Position numbers and translations under genes: made by a program. Positions 25,362 to 33,300 of a stretch of 64,000 nucleotides of DNA are shown one piece after another (within the stretch, counting starts at the first letter, position 1; every line of letters starts with the position of its first letter). The stretch is taken from NCBI RefSeq assembly GCF_014648395.1, contig NZ_BMRA01000013.1, positions 106,446-170,445 of the forward strand, written 5' to 3'. The notes beneath the pieces are model-generated. The model was not told the origin of the DNA, did not search any database, and saw only the letters and a list, made by a program, of their open reading frames with translations. The DNA is from Micromonospora fulviviridis. GTDB taxonomy: Bacteria > Actinomycetota > Actinomycetes > Mycobacteriales > Micromonosporaceae.

Positions 25362-25685
25362 ATGGCAGACGACGCCGACCGGTACCAGCACGGCGAGGCC
25401 CACGACCCGCTGGTCGACGAGACCGAGGACGCGCGGGAGGCGCGCTCCGCGGCGGCCCGCCTGTTCGACATCCGCCGGGTGATCGGCGGGCTGTTCGTGG
25501 TGTACGGGCTGATCGTGGGCCTCATGGGGCTCTTCGACTCGTCCGCGGAGATCGACAAGGCGCAGGGCGTCCGGATCAACCTCTGGGCCGGCCTGGCGAT
25601 GCTCGTCTTCGGGTTGCTGATGCTGCTCTGGCAGCGGCTGCGCCCCACCGAGCCGCCGGAGCCGCACACCGCCGACGAGCGCTGA
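25362..25685 (+). CDS. Small two-helix membrane protein linked to the symporter
   Basis: 107 residues from ATG 25362 with GAGGAAGGGA upstream. It has a 40-residue acidic N-terminus, two membrane helices (VIGGLFVVYGLIVGLMGLF and LWAGLAMLVFGLLMLLWQRL) joined by a short hydrophilic loop, and an acidic tail. It has no recognised domain. Its position 16 bases behind the symporter, in the same transcript, suggests a subunit or stability factor for that carrier, like small partners seen with other sodium symporters; this is an inference. Confidence 0.8.
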   Translation: MADDADRYQHGEAHDPLVDETEDAREARSAAARLFDIRRVIGGLFVVYGLIVGLMGLFDSSAEIDKAQGVRINLWAGLAMLVFGLLMLLWQRLRPTEPPEPHTADER

Positions 25686-25776
25686 CCGGCCGGCCGGGAC
25701 GCCGCACCGGGCGGCATGGCCCGGCCCGCACGGGGTACGCCGTGGGGATCAGGGAACGGGACAGGAGGGCAGCAGC

Positions 25777-26160
25777 ATGACGGATCGTGACCGCGGTGGC
25801 GAGCGGCCGCTGGAGGAGACCCCCGAGGTGGCCGCCGCGGTGGACGACGACAGCACGGTGCCGCAGCTGCGCACCGGTGGCACCGACCCGGACAATCCCG
25901 TCTTCACCGAGCCGGACGGCGCGGTGCCCGACACCGGTTCGCCGGACATCCTCGGTGACCCGTACGCGGCCGGGACCGGGGCGACCGGCACCGGCACCGG
26001 GGCGGGCGGGGACAACATCCGGACCGGCGCGGAGCAGCCGTGGGATCCCGAGGACCTGGTGATGGCCCGGGGCCAGGACCTCACCCCGGAGAACCTGGAG
26101 CAGGCCCGCCGCGACCTGGCCGAGCTGGGCCGGGCGGCGATCGAGAAGACGGTCCCCTGA
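25777..26160 (+). CDS. Small acidic hypothetical protein
   Basis: 127 residues from ATG 25777 after CAGGAGGGC. Soluble, acidic, mostly disordered (Gly/Thr/Asp/Pro), with a more conserved-looking C-terminus (WDPEDLVMARGQDLTPENLEQARRDL) that should form helices. No family is recognised. It lies 91 bases after the symporter pair and is closed by a strong bidirectional terminator shared with the cellulase gene. Confidence 0.7.
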   Translation: MTDRDRGGERPLEETPEVAAAVDDDSTVPQLRTGGTDPDNPVFTEPDGAVPDTGSPDILGDPYAAGTGATGTGTGAGGDNIRTGAEQPWDPEDLVMARGQDLTPENLEQARRDLAELGRAAIEKTVP

Positions 26161-26167
26161 CGCCCGG

Positions 26168-26202
26168 GGGCCCCTGGTCGACGTGGGGTCGACCAGGGGC
26201 CC
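26168..26202. terminator. Bidirectional terminator
   Basis: Perfect 15-base arms (26168-26182, 26188-26202) around a five-base loop, between the convergent small-protein and cellulase genes. Confidence 0.8.
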
Positions 26203-26260
26203 GGGGGAACCCGCGCGGCGGTGCCTCACTCCCGTCGCCGCGGGTGGGCCGGCCGCCGGA

Positions 26261-28039
26261 TCAGGAGAGCGGCGGGTACGCGTTCTGCATCAGCTGCTGG
26301 AACTGGGCCGCGAACCACGCACCGGAGATCGGCGCGTTCGGCAGGGCACCGGACAGGTTGTTGCCGTTGCGGGCGTTGCCGGTGTAGGTCGGGTCGCACA
26401 TCCGGTCGAAGCCCTTGCCCTCGTCGTTCGGGATGGCCGTGCTGGAGCCGTCCGACTCACCCGGGGGCTTCACCCAGACGTACGCGTCGATGCCCGGCTC
26501 CGGGTTGGCCCGCGGCCGCTCGCCGAGTCCCGCGCCGGCCTGGTTGCACCAGTTGCCGGTGTGGTAGCGCCGGTCGACCCGGCCCCCGTCGACGTAAGCG
26601 TCGACGCTGGTCAGCGGGCCCGGACCGGTGGGCCGGGCGGACCCGCCCCAGCCGTTGCGGGAGGTGTCGATCAGCATGCCGATACCGCTGTCGAAGCCGA
26701 TGGAGACCAGCTTCTGCCGGAACGCCTGGGCGAACGAGAGCTCGTCGACGTACTGGTTCCAGTCGATCCACTTGGACTGCCGCACGGTCTGGCCGTTCAC
26801 CGAGTCGGTGACCTTCACGTACGGCTCCTTCAGCGCGGAGTAGTTCGCGGTGTTGACGATGAAGCCGTGCACGTTGCGCACCGTGCTGCCGGACGCGACG
26901 GCGGCGGCCTTGAGCTGGTCGGCGACCGGGCCGAAGTTGCTGTCCCAGCCGATCCAGCCGTGGTGCGCGGCGTCGATGTAGTTGTAGACGTTGCCGATCG
27001 CGCCCAGCTTGGCCAGGGCGTAGCCGACGCCGTTGACGTACGCGCCGTTGGCCTTGACCGTGTCGCACATCGCGGTGCCGCCCGCGTTGCCCGAGGTGTT
27101 GGTCACCAGGTTGGGCAGCGAGTCGATCTCGATGATGTTGACGATGCGCAGGTTCTTGTACTTCGCGTCGCCCTGGATCGCGGCGATCGGGTCGATGTAC
27201 TCGGCCTTGTAGCGGGGCAGCTCGTCGGGGCCCAGCTCGCCGTTCGAGGCGAGCGCGGAGCAGTCCCGGCCGGGCAGGTTGTAGATGACGAACTGGATGT
27301 AGCCGGCGCCCTGGGCGAGCGCGGCGTCCAGGTGGTCACGGACCCCCATCGCGCCGTTGGAGCTGCTGTTCGGGGTGCCGTTGATGGCGGCGATCCGGTC
27401 GATCCAGACCGCGGTCGGGTTGTTCGACACCCGGCTGCCGCCGGACACCGACTCGGCCTTGGCCTTCCACTCCGGGTTCACGTACCCCTTCACCCCGGCG
27501 TACGGGTTGTCGACCTTCTGCCCCGGCGGAGGGGTGGTCGGCGGCGGGGTGGTGGGCGGCGGGGTCGTCGGGGGCGGGGTCGTGGTCGGCGGGGTCGAGG
27601 TGGGCGGCGTGCCGCCGTTGCAGACCGTGCCGTTCAGGGTGAACTGGGTCGGCTTCGGGTTGCTGCCGCTCCAGGCGCCGTTGAACCCGATGCTGGTGCT
27701 GGCGCCGGTGCCCAGCGACCCGTTGTAGGACTCGTTCTGCGCGGTGACGTTCTGGCCGCTCTGCGACCACTTCGCCGACCAGCCCTGCTGCACCTTCTGG
27801 CTGCTGTTCGGGAAGGTGAAGCCGAGGTTCCACGAGCTGAGCGGGTCACCGAGGTTCCGGATGGTCACCGTGGCGGTGAAGCCACCGGGCCAGTCGCTGG
27901 TGGTGTAGTCCACGCTGCACTGGGTCGCGGCCTGCGCCGCGGTGACCGGGAGGGTCACCAGTCCACCGGCGACCAGGACGCCCGCGCCGGTCAGCGCGAG
28001 CGCCCGGCTGCGGCCGGACAGCCTTCTCCACAGATTCAT
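26261..28039 (-). CDS. Secreted CBM2-GH6 cellulase (cellobiohydrolase/endoglucanase)
   Basis: 592 residues. Signal peptide with RSRALALTGAGVLVAG and cleavage after AAQA (about residue 37). CBM2 (about 38-138) shows CSVDY..SDWPGGFTATVTI, the WNLGFTFP strand and surface tryptophans for crystalline cellulose. A repeated PPTT/PPPTTP linker (about 140-168) joins the GH6 barrel (about 175-592) with YIQFVIYNLPGRDC (acid Asp), EIDSLPNLV and WIDWNQYVDELSFAQAF. It cleaves beta-1,4-glucan outside the cell by inversion. Start ATG 28039 follows AAGGAGATC; the frame is open further upstream but the signal peptide begins here. A CebR-type operator lies 246 bases upstream of the start. Confidence 0.96.
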   Translation of the reverse strand: MNLWRRLSGRSRALALTGAGVLVAGGLVTLPVTAAQAATQCSVDYTTSDWPGGFTATVTIRNLGDPLSSWNLGFTFPNSSQKVQQGWSAKWSQSGQNVTAQNESYNGSLGTGASTSIGFNGAWSGSNPKPTQFTLNGTVCNGGTPPTSTPPTTTPPPTTPPPTTPPPTTPPPGQKVDNPYAGVKGYVNPEWKAKAESVSGGSRVSNNPTAVWIDRIAAINGTPNSSSNGAMGVRDHLDAALAQGAGYIQFVIYNLPGRDCSALASNGELGPDELPRYKAEYIDPIAAIQGDAKYKNLRIVNIIEIDSLPNLVTNTSGNAGGTAMCDTVKANGAYVNGVGYALAKLGAIGNVYNYIDAAHHGWIGWDSNFGPVADQLKAAAVASGSTVRNVHGFIVNTANYSALKEPYVKVTDSVNGQTVRQSKWIDWNQYVDELSFAQAFRQKLVSIGFDSGIGMLIDTSRNGWGGSARPTGPGPLTSVDAYVDGGRVDRRYHTGNWCNQAGAGLGERPRANPEPGIDAYVWVKPPGESDGSSTAIPNDEGKGFDRMCDPTYTGNARNGNNLSGALPNAPISGAWFAAQFQQLMQNAYPPLS

Positions 28040-28268
28040 GCCACTGATCTCCTTGGGCGAGACCGGATCCGCGTACGGCCCGGCAGAAGGGCACTCGGCG
28101 TCCGTCGGGACGGCCGGCGCCACGGGTTTCTTCGGGGGTGCCCGACCCGGCCGGGCGTGATGGTGGTGGTGGACGACCGGCCCGCGGGACCGGTCGGGGA
28201 GTCGGACGCCGTCCGGTGACCCGGCTGCCCTCGACGTCTGAGCTCGCGGTGTGGCTCCCCGAACCGCG
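28040..28268 (-). other. Long untranslated leader of the cellulase gene
   Basis: If transcription begins about seven bases past the -10 box at 28276-28281, the messenger has a leader of about 230 bases. It holds GACCGG...CCGGTC (28175-28195, with an internal CCGCGG) and GC-rich repeats, but no gene. A structured leader may affect stability; nothing matches a riboswitch known to me. Confidence 0.4.
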
Positions 28269-28275
28269 TGCAGCG

Positions 28276-28304
28276 ATTCTTGCATGGGAGCGCTTCCATG
28301 GCAA
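28276..28304 (-). promoter_or_regulatory. Promoter of the cellulase gene
   Basis: Read on the minus strand: -35 TTGCCA (28304-28299, five of six consensus), a 17-base spacer, and -10 AAGAAT (28281-28276, four of six). This is the best sigma-70-type promoter I can see in the window, and the operator sits wholly in its spacer. Confidence 0.6.
28285..28298. promoter_or_regulatory. CebR-type cellulose operator
   Basis: TGGGAGCGCTTCCA differs by one base from TGGGAGCGCTCCCA, the operator of CebR/CelR LacI-family repressors of cellulase genes in Streptomyces and Thermobifida, which release on cellobiose. It lies between the -35 and -10 boxes, so binding should block RNA polymerase directly. No cebR gene is in the window; the LacI gene at 66 is unlikely to be it, being paired with an alpha-glucosidase. 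Confidence 0.85.
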
Positions 28305-28319
28305 TGCCTCGATGCAACC

Positions 28320-28568
28320 GGCCGCGAACGGTCGAAACCGTACGGGGTGGTCCGGGCGGTGCAGCCCGAGCGGCACCGCCCGAGGCGGCACGGCGGGGTC
28401 TGGACAGCCGCGTCAACCCCAAAAGCCGCTTAGCACTCCAAATGCTCTTACCGCCTGCAAACTGCTAAACACGAATCTTTCCCCGGATAACTCGCGAAAG
28501 GGTCTAACGTCGGTCGTAGCTCGAGGGACGTCGGGCTCAGGACAAACAGGGATGGAGTGACGCAGGTC
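28320..28568 (+). other. Intergenic region upstream of the repeat-protein gene
   Basis: About 250 bases from the cellulase promoter to the repeat-protein start. The stretch 28420-28500 is unusually A/T-rich for this genome (CCAAATGCTC, GCAAACTGCTAAACACG, GAATC), so a promoter for the rightward operon is likely here, but no exact boxes are assigned. GGGATGGAG near 28549-28557 may serve as the ribosome site. Confidence 0.4.
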
Positions 28569-29468
28569 ATGGCTAAGAAGATGCTCGGGAAGCTCGTTGC
28601 GGGTGCCGCTCTGGGTGGCGCGTCCCTACTGCTGTTCTCGCCCGCGGCGGCGAACGCGGCCAGCGCGAACGCGGTCGCCAAGCCGCAGGTCAGTCTTCCC
28701 GGTACCTGCTCGGGGGACCACGAGGACTGGGACCACAAGAACTGGGACCGCAAGGACTGGGACCGCAGCTACGAGGACCGCAAGGACGAGGACCGCAAGG
28801 ACGAGGACCGCAAGGACCACGACGGCAAGGACCGGGACCGCAAGGACGAGGACCGCAAGGACCACGACGGCAAGCACGACGACGGCAAGCACGACGACGG
28901 CAAGCACGACGACGGCAAGGACCAGGGCGGCAAGCACGACGACGGCAAGGGCGAGGAGCACAACGACTGGCAGGGCAGCGACTCCTGGCAGCCGGGCGCC
29001 GACGGCCAGGGCGGCGGCGTGGTCGCCGACCAGCCGGGCGACGAGAAGGACCGCAAGGACGAGAACCGCAAGGACGAAGAGCGCAACGACCGGGACAACA
29101 AGGAGCACGACGCCAAGGACCGGGACCGGAACGACGAGGACCGGAAGGACCACGACCGCAAGGACGAGGACCGGAAGGACTGGGACAACCGGAGCTGGGA
29201 CAGCCGGGACGAGGACAAGAAGGACCACGACCGCAAGGACGAGGACCGCAAGGACTGGGACGGCCGGAACGACGACCAGAAGGACCACGACGGCAAGGAC
29301 CGTGACCGGGACTGCATGCCGCGTGGCCACGTCGACGGCGGTGACGGTGGCATGACCACCACCAGCCTGGACCGCAGCATGGCCGCCAGCGGGGTGGGCG
29401 TCATCGGCGCCGCCGCCCTGGGCGGCATGATCCTGCTGCGCCGGCGGCGGGGCGATGACCTCGTCTGA
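28569..29468 (+). CDS. Secreted charged-repeat protein (Lys/Asp/Arg/His repeats)
   Basis: 299 residues. A signal peptide (VAGAALGGASLLLFSPAAANA) is followed by about 200 residues built from five-residue units such as KDEDR, KDHDG and KHDDG, split by a neutral Trp/Gly/Gln segment near residues 130-160. A C-terminal hydrophobic helix (VGVIGAAALGGMILL) ends in RRRRGDDLV, the layout of a sortase-sorted protein, yet no LPxTG or LAxTG precedes the helix. Two Cys flank the repeats (LPGTC and DCMPRG). It overlaps the following sortase gene by 14 bases, so it is the likely substrate. It could bind cations or mineral, or act as a wall spacer; unknown. Start ATG 28569; GTG 28557 is possible. Confidence 0.85.
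   Translation: MAKKMLGKLVAGAALGGASLLLFSPAAANAASANAVAKPQVSLPGTCSGDHEDWDHKNWDRKDWDRSYEDRKDEDRKDEDRKDHDGKDRDRKDEDRKDHDGKHDDGKHDDGKHDDGKDQGGKHDDGKGEEHNDWQGSDSWQPGADGQGGGVVADQPGDEKDRKDENRKDEERNDRDNKEHDAKDRDRNDEDRKDHDRKDEDRKDWDNRSWDSRDEDKKDHDRKDEDRKDWDGRNDDQKDHDGKDRDRDCMPRGHVDGGDGGMTTTSLDRSMAASGVGVIGAAALGGMILLRRRRGDDLV
28770..28949 (+). repeat. In-frame 15-base tandem repeats
   Basis: Units like CGCAAGGACGAGGAC, then CACGACGACGGCAAG repeated head to tail at 28875-28889, 28890-28904 and 28905-28919. They encode the charged repeats. All units are multiples of three, so copy changes would alter protein length without breaking the frame. Confidence 0.8.
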
Positions 29469-30216
29469 CCGGACGGCGACACGGGCCGGCGGCCGTCACG
29501 GGAAACCGTGGCGCGCCGCCGGCGCCGCTGTCGTCGTCCTGCTCGCCATGGTGGGCGCCGGCATGATCGGGGCGTCCGTGCGGACCGTGCCGCCGCCCCG
29601 CCCGCCCCAGCCGCTCGCCCAGGCCGGGCCCGCCGACCTGTCCCCGTCGCCGACCGCCATCCCGGGCCCCGGCGGCGTCACCGGCGCGGAGACCGCCGAC
29701 CAGGCGTCCGTCGACGACGGTTCCACGATCACGCCTCAGCCGGACCTCGCCGCCGCCGGACTCCCCCGCTCGACCCCGACGACCATCTCGATCCCCCGGA
29801 TCGGCGTACACGCCGAGATCATGACCCTCGGCATGAACGCGGACGGCACGGTCCAGGTGCCCCCGCTGGAGCAGGCCATGAAGGCGGGCTGGTACTCCCC
29901 GGGGCCCAGTCCCGGCGAGGCCGGCAACTCCGTCATCGTCGGCCACGTCGACTCGGCCAAGCTCGGGCCGGCCGTCTTCTTCAACCTGGGCGCGCTCCAG
30001 GCGGGCGACACCATCTCGATCGCCCGGGAGGACGGCTCGGCCGCCACGTTCACGGTGACCGAGGTGAAGTCGTACCCGAAGACGGCCTTCCCCACCGAGC
30101 TGGTCTACGGCCCCTCCGACGAGCCCGGCCTGCGGGTGGTCACCTGCGGTGGGGCGTTCGACGAGAGCAGCCACAGCTACGCGGACAACGTCATCGCCTT
30201 CGCCAGCATGGCGTGA
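29455..30216 (+). CDS. Class F-like sortase
   Basis: 253 residues, overlapping the repeat-protein gene by 14 bases. An N-terminal membrane anchor (AGAAVVVLLAMVGAGMIGASV) and a Pro-rich linker precede the sortase barrel (about 105-253). The catalytic His164 (VIVGHVDS) and Cys231 (VVTCGG) are in place. No arginine follows the cysteine; the end reads DESSHSYADNVIAFASMA, so the third catalytic residue of classical sortases is not apparent. Sortases of this class cleave a sorting motif and attach the protein to a wall or other amine. The expected client is the charged-repeat protein encoded just upstream. A 19-base-pair terminator follows. Confidence 0.87.
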   Translation: MTSSDRTATRAGGRHGKPWRAAGAAVVVLLAMVGAGMIGASVRTVPPPRPPQPLAQAGPADLSPSPTAIPGPGGVTGAETADQASVDDGSTITPQPDLAAAGLPRSTPTTISIPRIGVHAEIMTLGMNADGTVQVPPLEQAMKAGWYSPGPSPGEAGNSVIVGHVDSAKLGPAVFFNLGALQAGDTISIAREDGSAATFTVTEVKSYPKTAFPTELVYGPSDEPGLRVVTCGGAFDESSHSYADNVIAFASMA

Positions 30217-30258
30217 AGCGGCGCGGCCCGGGGGTTGGCCGGGTGGGCGCCGCGAACG

Positions 30259-30300
30259 GGCGCGGCCCGGTGGTCGGATGACCGACCACCGGGCCGCGCC
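30259..30300. terminator. Strong bidirectional terminator
   Basis: Perfect 19-base arms (30259-30277, 30282-30300) with a four-base loop, between the convergent sortase and glutamate dehydrogenase genes. It is among the longest perfect hairpins in the window. Confidence 0.85.
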
Positions 30301-30315
30301 GGCGTGCGTACTCGG

Positions 30316-33300
30316 TCAGGCCGCCGCCGAGGTCCGCACCAGGGTACGGATCTGCCGCAGCAGCACGGACAGGGCGGACAGGTCGGCGCGGGACTCGTCG
30401 AACTCCCCCATGGCGCGGTGCGCCCGGTGGATCGAGGTGGCGTTCGCCTGCTCCCACTCCTGCACCCGCTCGACCGGCGGGAGGCTGTCCGGCGTGGAGC
30501 CGAGGACCTCCGCGGTGAGCGCGGCCAGCGCGGCGTACAGGTCATAGCGCAGCGCCATCCGGGCCAGGGTCTGCCAGCGGTCCTCCCGCGGCAGCAGGGA
30601 GATCTTCGACAGCAGAGCGTCCACCCGGAACCGGTCGGAGAGGACGAAGTAGACCGAGGCCACCTCGCTCACGTCCCGGCCGGTCGACTGGGCGGTCTCC
30701 ACCACGTCGAGCAGGCCGAAGCTGTACATCAGCCGGGTCGCCTGCTCGGCCAGGTCGCGGGGCAGCCCCTTGCCGGTCAGCGAGTCGATGTGGGCGGCGA
30801 TCGCCTCCCGCTCGGTGCCGTAGAAGAGGTCCTCCAGCTCCGGCAGGAGCCGGGCCACCCCGTCCCGCAGCCGGGCGATCTCCCCCGGCACGTCGATCGG
30901 CGAGCGCCGGTTGGTGACCAGCCAGCGCACCGCGCGGTCGAGCAGCCGGCGGGTGTCCAGGTAGACGCTGGTCTGCAACTCGGGCGAGACCTTGTTGTCC
31001 AGCGCCTCGACCGCGTCCCACAGCTCGCGCAGCCGGAACACCTCGCGGACCACCACGTACGCCCGCAGCACGTCCGCCGCCGAGGCGGCCGTCTCCTCGA
31101 CCACCCGGAAGACGAACGTGATGCCGCCCCGGTTGATCGCCTCGTTGACCAGGACCGTGGTGACGATGTCGCGGCGCAGCCGGTGCCGGCCCATCCGGTC
31201 GGCGAACCGCTCCCGCAGCGGGGTCGGGAAGTAGTTGACCAGGACGTCGGTCGTCCACTCCTCGTCCGCCAGCCCCTCGCTGACGATCTCCCGCTCCAGC
31301 ACGATCTTCACGTACGCCAGCAGCACCGCGAACTCCGGCGCGGTCAGCCCGGTCTCGCCGCGCACCGCCAGTTCCTCGTCCGAGGGCAGCGCCTCCAGCG
31401 CGCGGTCGAGCTGACCCGCCCGCTCCAGCTCGCTGATCATCCGGCGGTGCACCGGGAGCAGCGAGGCGGCCTGGGCCTGGGCGTTGTTCAGCGCCCGGGC
31501 CTGGTCGTAGTTGTCCCGCAGCACCAGCTCGGCGACCTCGTCGGTCATCTGGGCCAGCAGCTCGTCGCGGTCCGGCATGTCCAGCGCGCCGTCGGCGACC
31601 GCCGTGTTCAGCAGGATCTTGATGTTCACCTCGTGGTCGGAGCAGTCCACCCCGGCCGCGTTGTCGATGAAGTCGGTGTAGATCCGGCCGCCGGTCGACG
31701 CGTACTCGATCCGGCCGTGCTGGGTGAAGCCCAGGTTGCCGCCCTCGCCGACCACCCGGCAGCGCAAGCCCTTGCCGTCCACCCGGATGGCGTCGTTGGA
31801 CTTGTCCCCGACCTCGGCGTTGGTCTGCGTCGACGCCTTCACGTAGGTGCCGATGCCGCCGTTCCAGAACAGGTCCACCGGCGCCATGAGGATCGACTTC
31901 ATCAGCTCCTGCGGGCTGAGCTGCGTGACGTCGTCGTCGAGGCCGAGCACCGCGCGCACCTGCGGCGAGACCGGCACCGACTTGGCGGTACGCGGGTACA
32001 CCCCGCCGCCGGCCGAGATCAGCTCGGGGTTGTAGTCCTCCCAGGAGGAACGGGGCAGGTCGAACAACCGCTTCCGCTCGTCCCACGAGGTGGCCGCGTC
32101 CGGGTCCGGGTCGAGGAAGATGTGCCGGTGGTCGAAGGCGGCCACCAGCCGGATGTGCTTCGACAGCAGCATCCCGTTGCCGAACACGTCGCCGGACATG
32201 TCGCCGACGCCGACCACGGTGAAGTCCTGGGTCTGGGTGTCGTGCCCCAGCTCCCGGAAGTGCCGCTTCACCGACTCCCAGGCGCCCCGGGCCGTGATGC
32301 CCATCTTCTTGTGGTCGTAGCCGGCCGAACCGCCGGAGGCGAAGGCGTCGCCCAGCCAGAAGTTGTGCGCGGCGGAGATCTCGTTGGCGATGTCGGAGAA
32401 GGTCGCGGTGCCCTTGTCCGCCGCCACCACCAGGTACGGGTCGTCGGCGTCGTGCCGGACCACGTCCTCCGGCGGCACGATCTCGCCGCTGGCGATGTTG
32501 TCGGTGACGTCGAGCAGCGCGCCGACGAACTCCTTGTAGCAGGCCACCGCCTCGTCCCGGTCGCCCGGCTTCTGCTTGAGCACGAAGCCGCCCTTGGCGC
32601 CCACCGGCACGATGACGGCGTTCTTCACCATCTGCGCCTTGACCAGGCCGAGCACCTCGGTGCGGAAGTCCTCGCGCCGGTCGGACCAGCGCAGGCCGCC
32701 CCGGGCCACCGGCCCGAACCGCAGGTGCACGCCCTCGAAGCGGGGCGAGTAGACGAAGATCTCGAACTTGGGACGCGGCGCCGGCAGTTCCGGGATCGCC
32801 TGCGGGTCCAGCTTGAAGGCGACGTACGACTTGGGCCGCCCACCAACCGGCTTCTGGTAGAAGCTGGTGCGCAGGGTGGCCTGGATCAACGTCAGGTAGG
32901 AGCGCAGGATCCGGTCCTGGTCGAGGCTGGCCACGTCGTCCAGCGCCTCGCCGATCGCGGAGACCAGCTCGCCGCTGCGCTGCCGCCGCTCGTCCAGGGT
33001 GGACGCGCCCGGCCGGAACCGGGTCTCGAAGAGCTCCACCAGCAGCGAGGCGATCCGCGGGTACGCGATGAAGGTCTGCTCCATGTACTCCTGCGAGAAC
33101 ACGGTGCCGGCCTGCCGCAGGTACTTCGCGTACGCCCGCAGCACCACCACCTGCCGCCAGGTGAGCCCGGCCCGGAGCACCAGCTCGTTGAAGCCGTCCA
33201 CCTCGGCCTCGCCGCGCCAGGCGGCGGCGAAGGCGTTCTCCACGTGCGGGCGGACCTCGGCCAGCTCCTGGTGCGCCTCGGGCAGCTTCAGCCCGAAGTC

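Noticed and set aside
22316..25717. A 1133-codon leftward open frame opposite the symporter and RFVD genes
   Set aside because: Its composition is the His/Gly/Arg-rich signature of an antisense frame; the plus-strand genes have recognisable domains and ribosome sites.
28100..28285. N-terminal extension of the cellulase with a run of His codons
   Set aside because: It lies before a clear signal peptide with its own ribosome site; the frame is merely open.
28430..28438. TTAGCACTC, one half of a CIRCE (HrcA) element
   Set aside because: The second half (GAGTGCTAA after nine bases) is absent, and the next gene is not a chaperone.
28770..28949. Tandem repeats that could suggest a CRISPR array
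   Set aside because: They are 15-base in-frame coding repeats without unique spacers.
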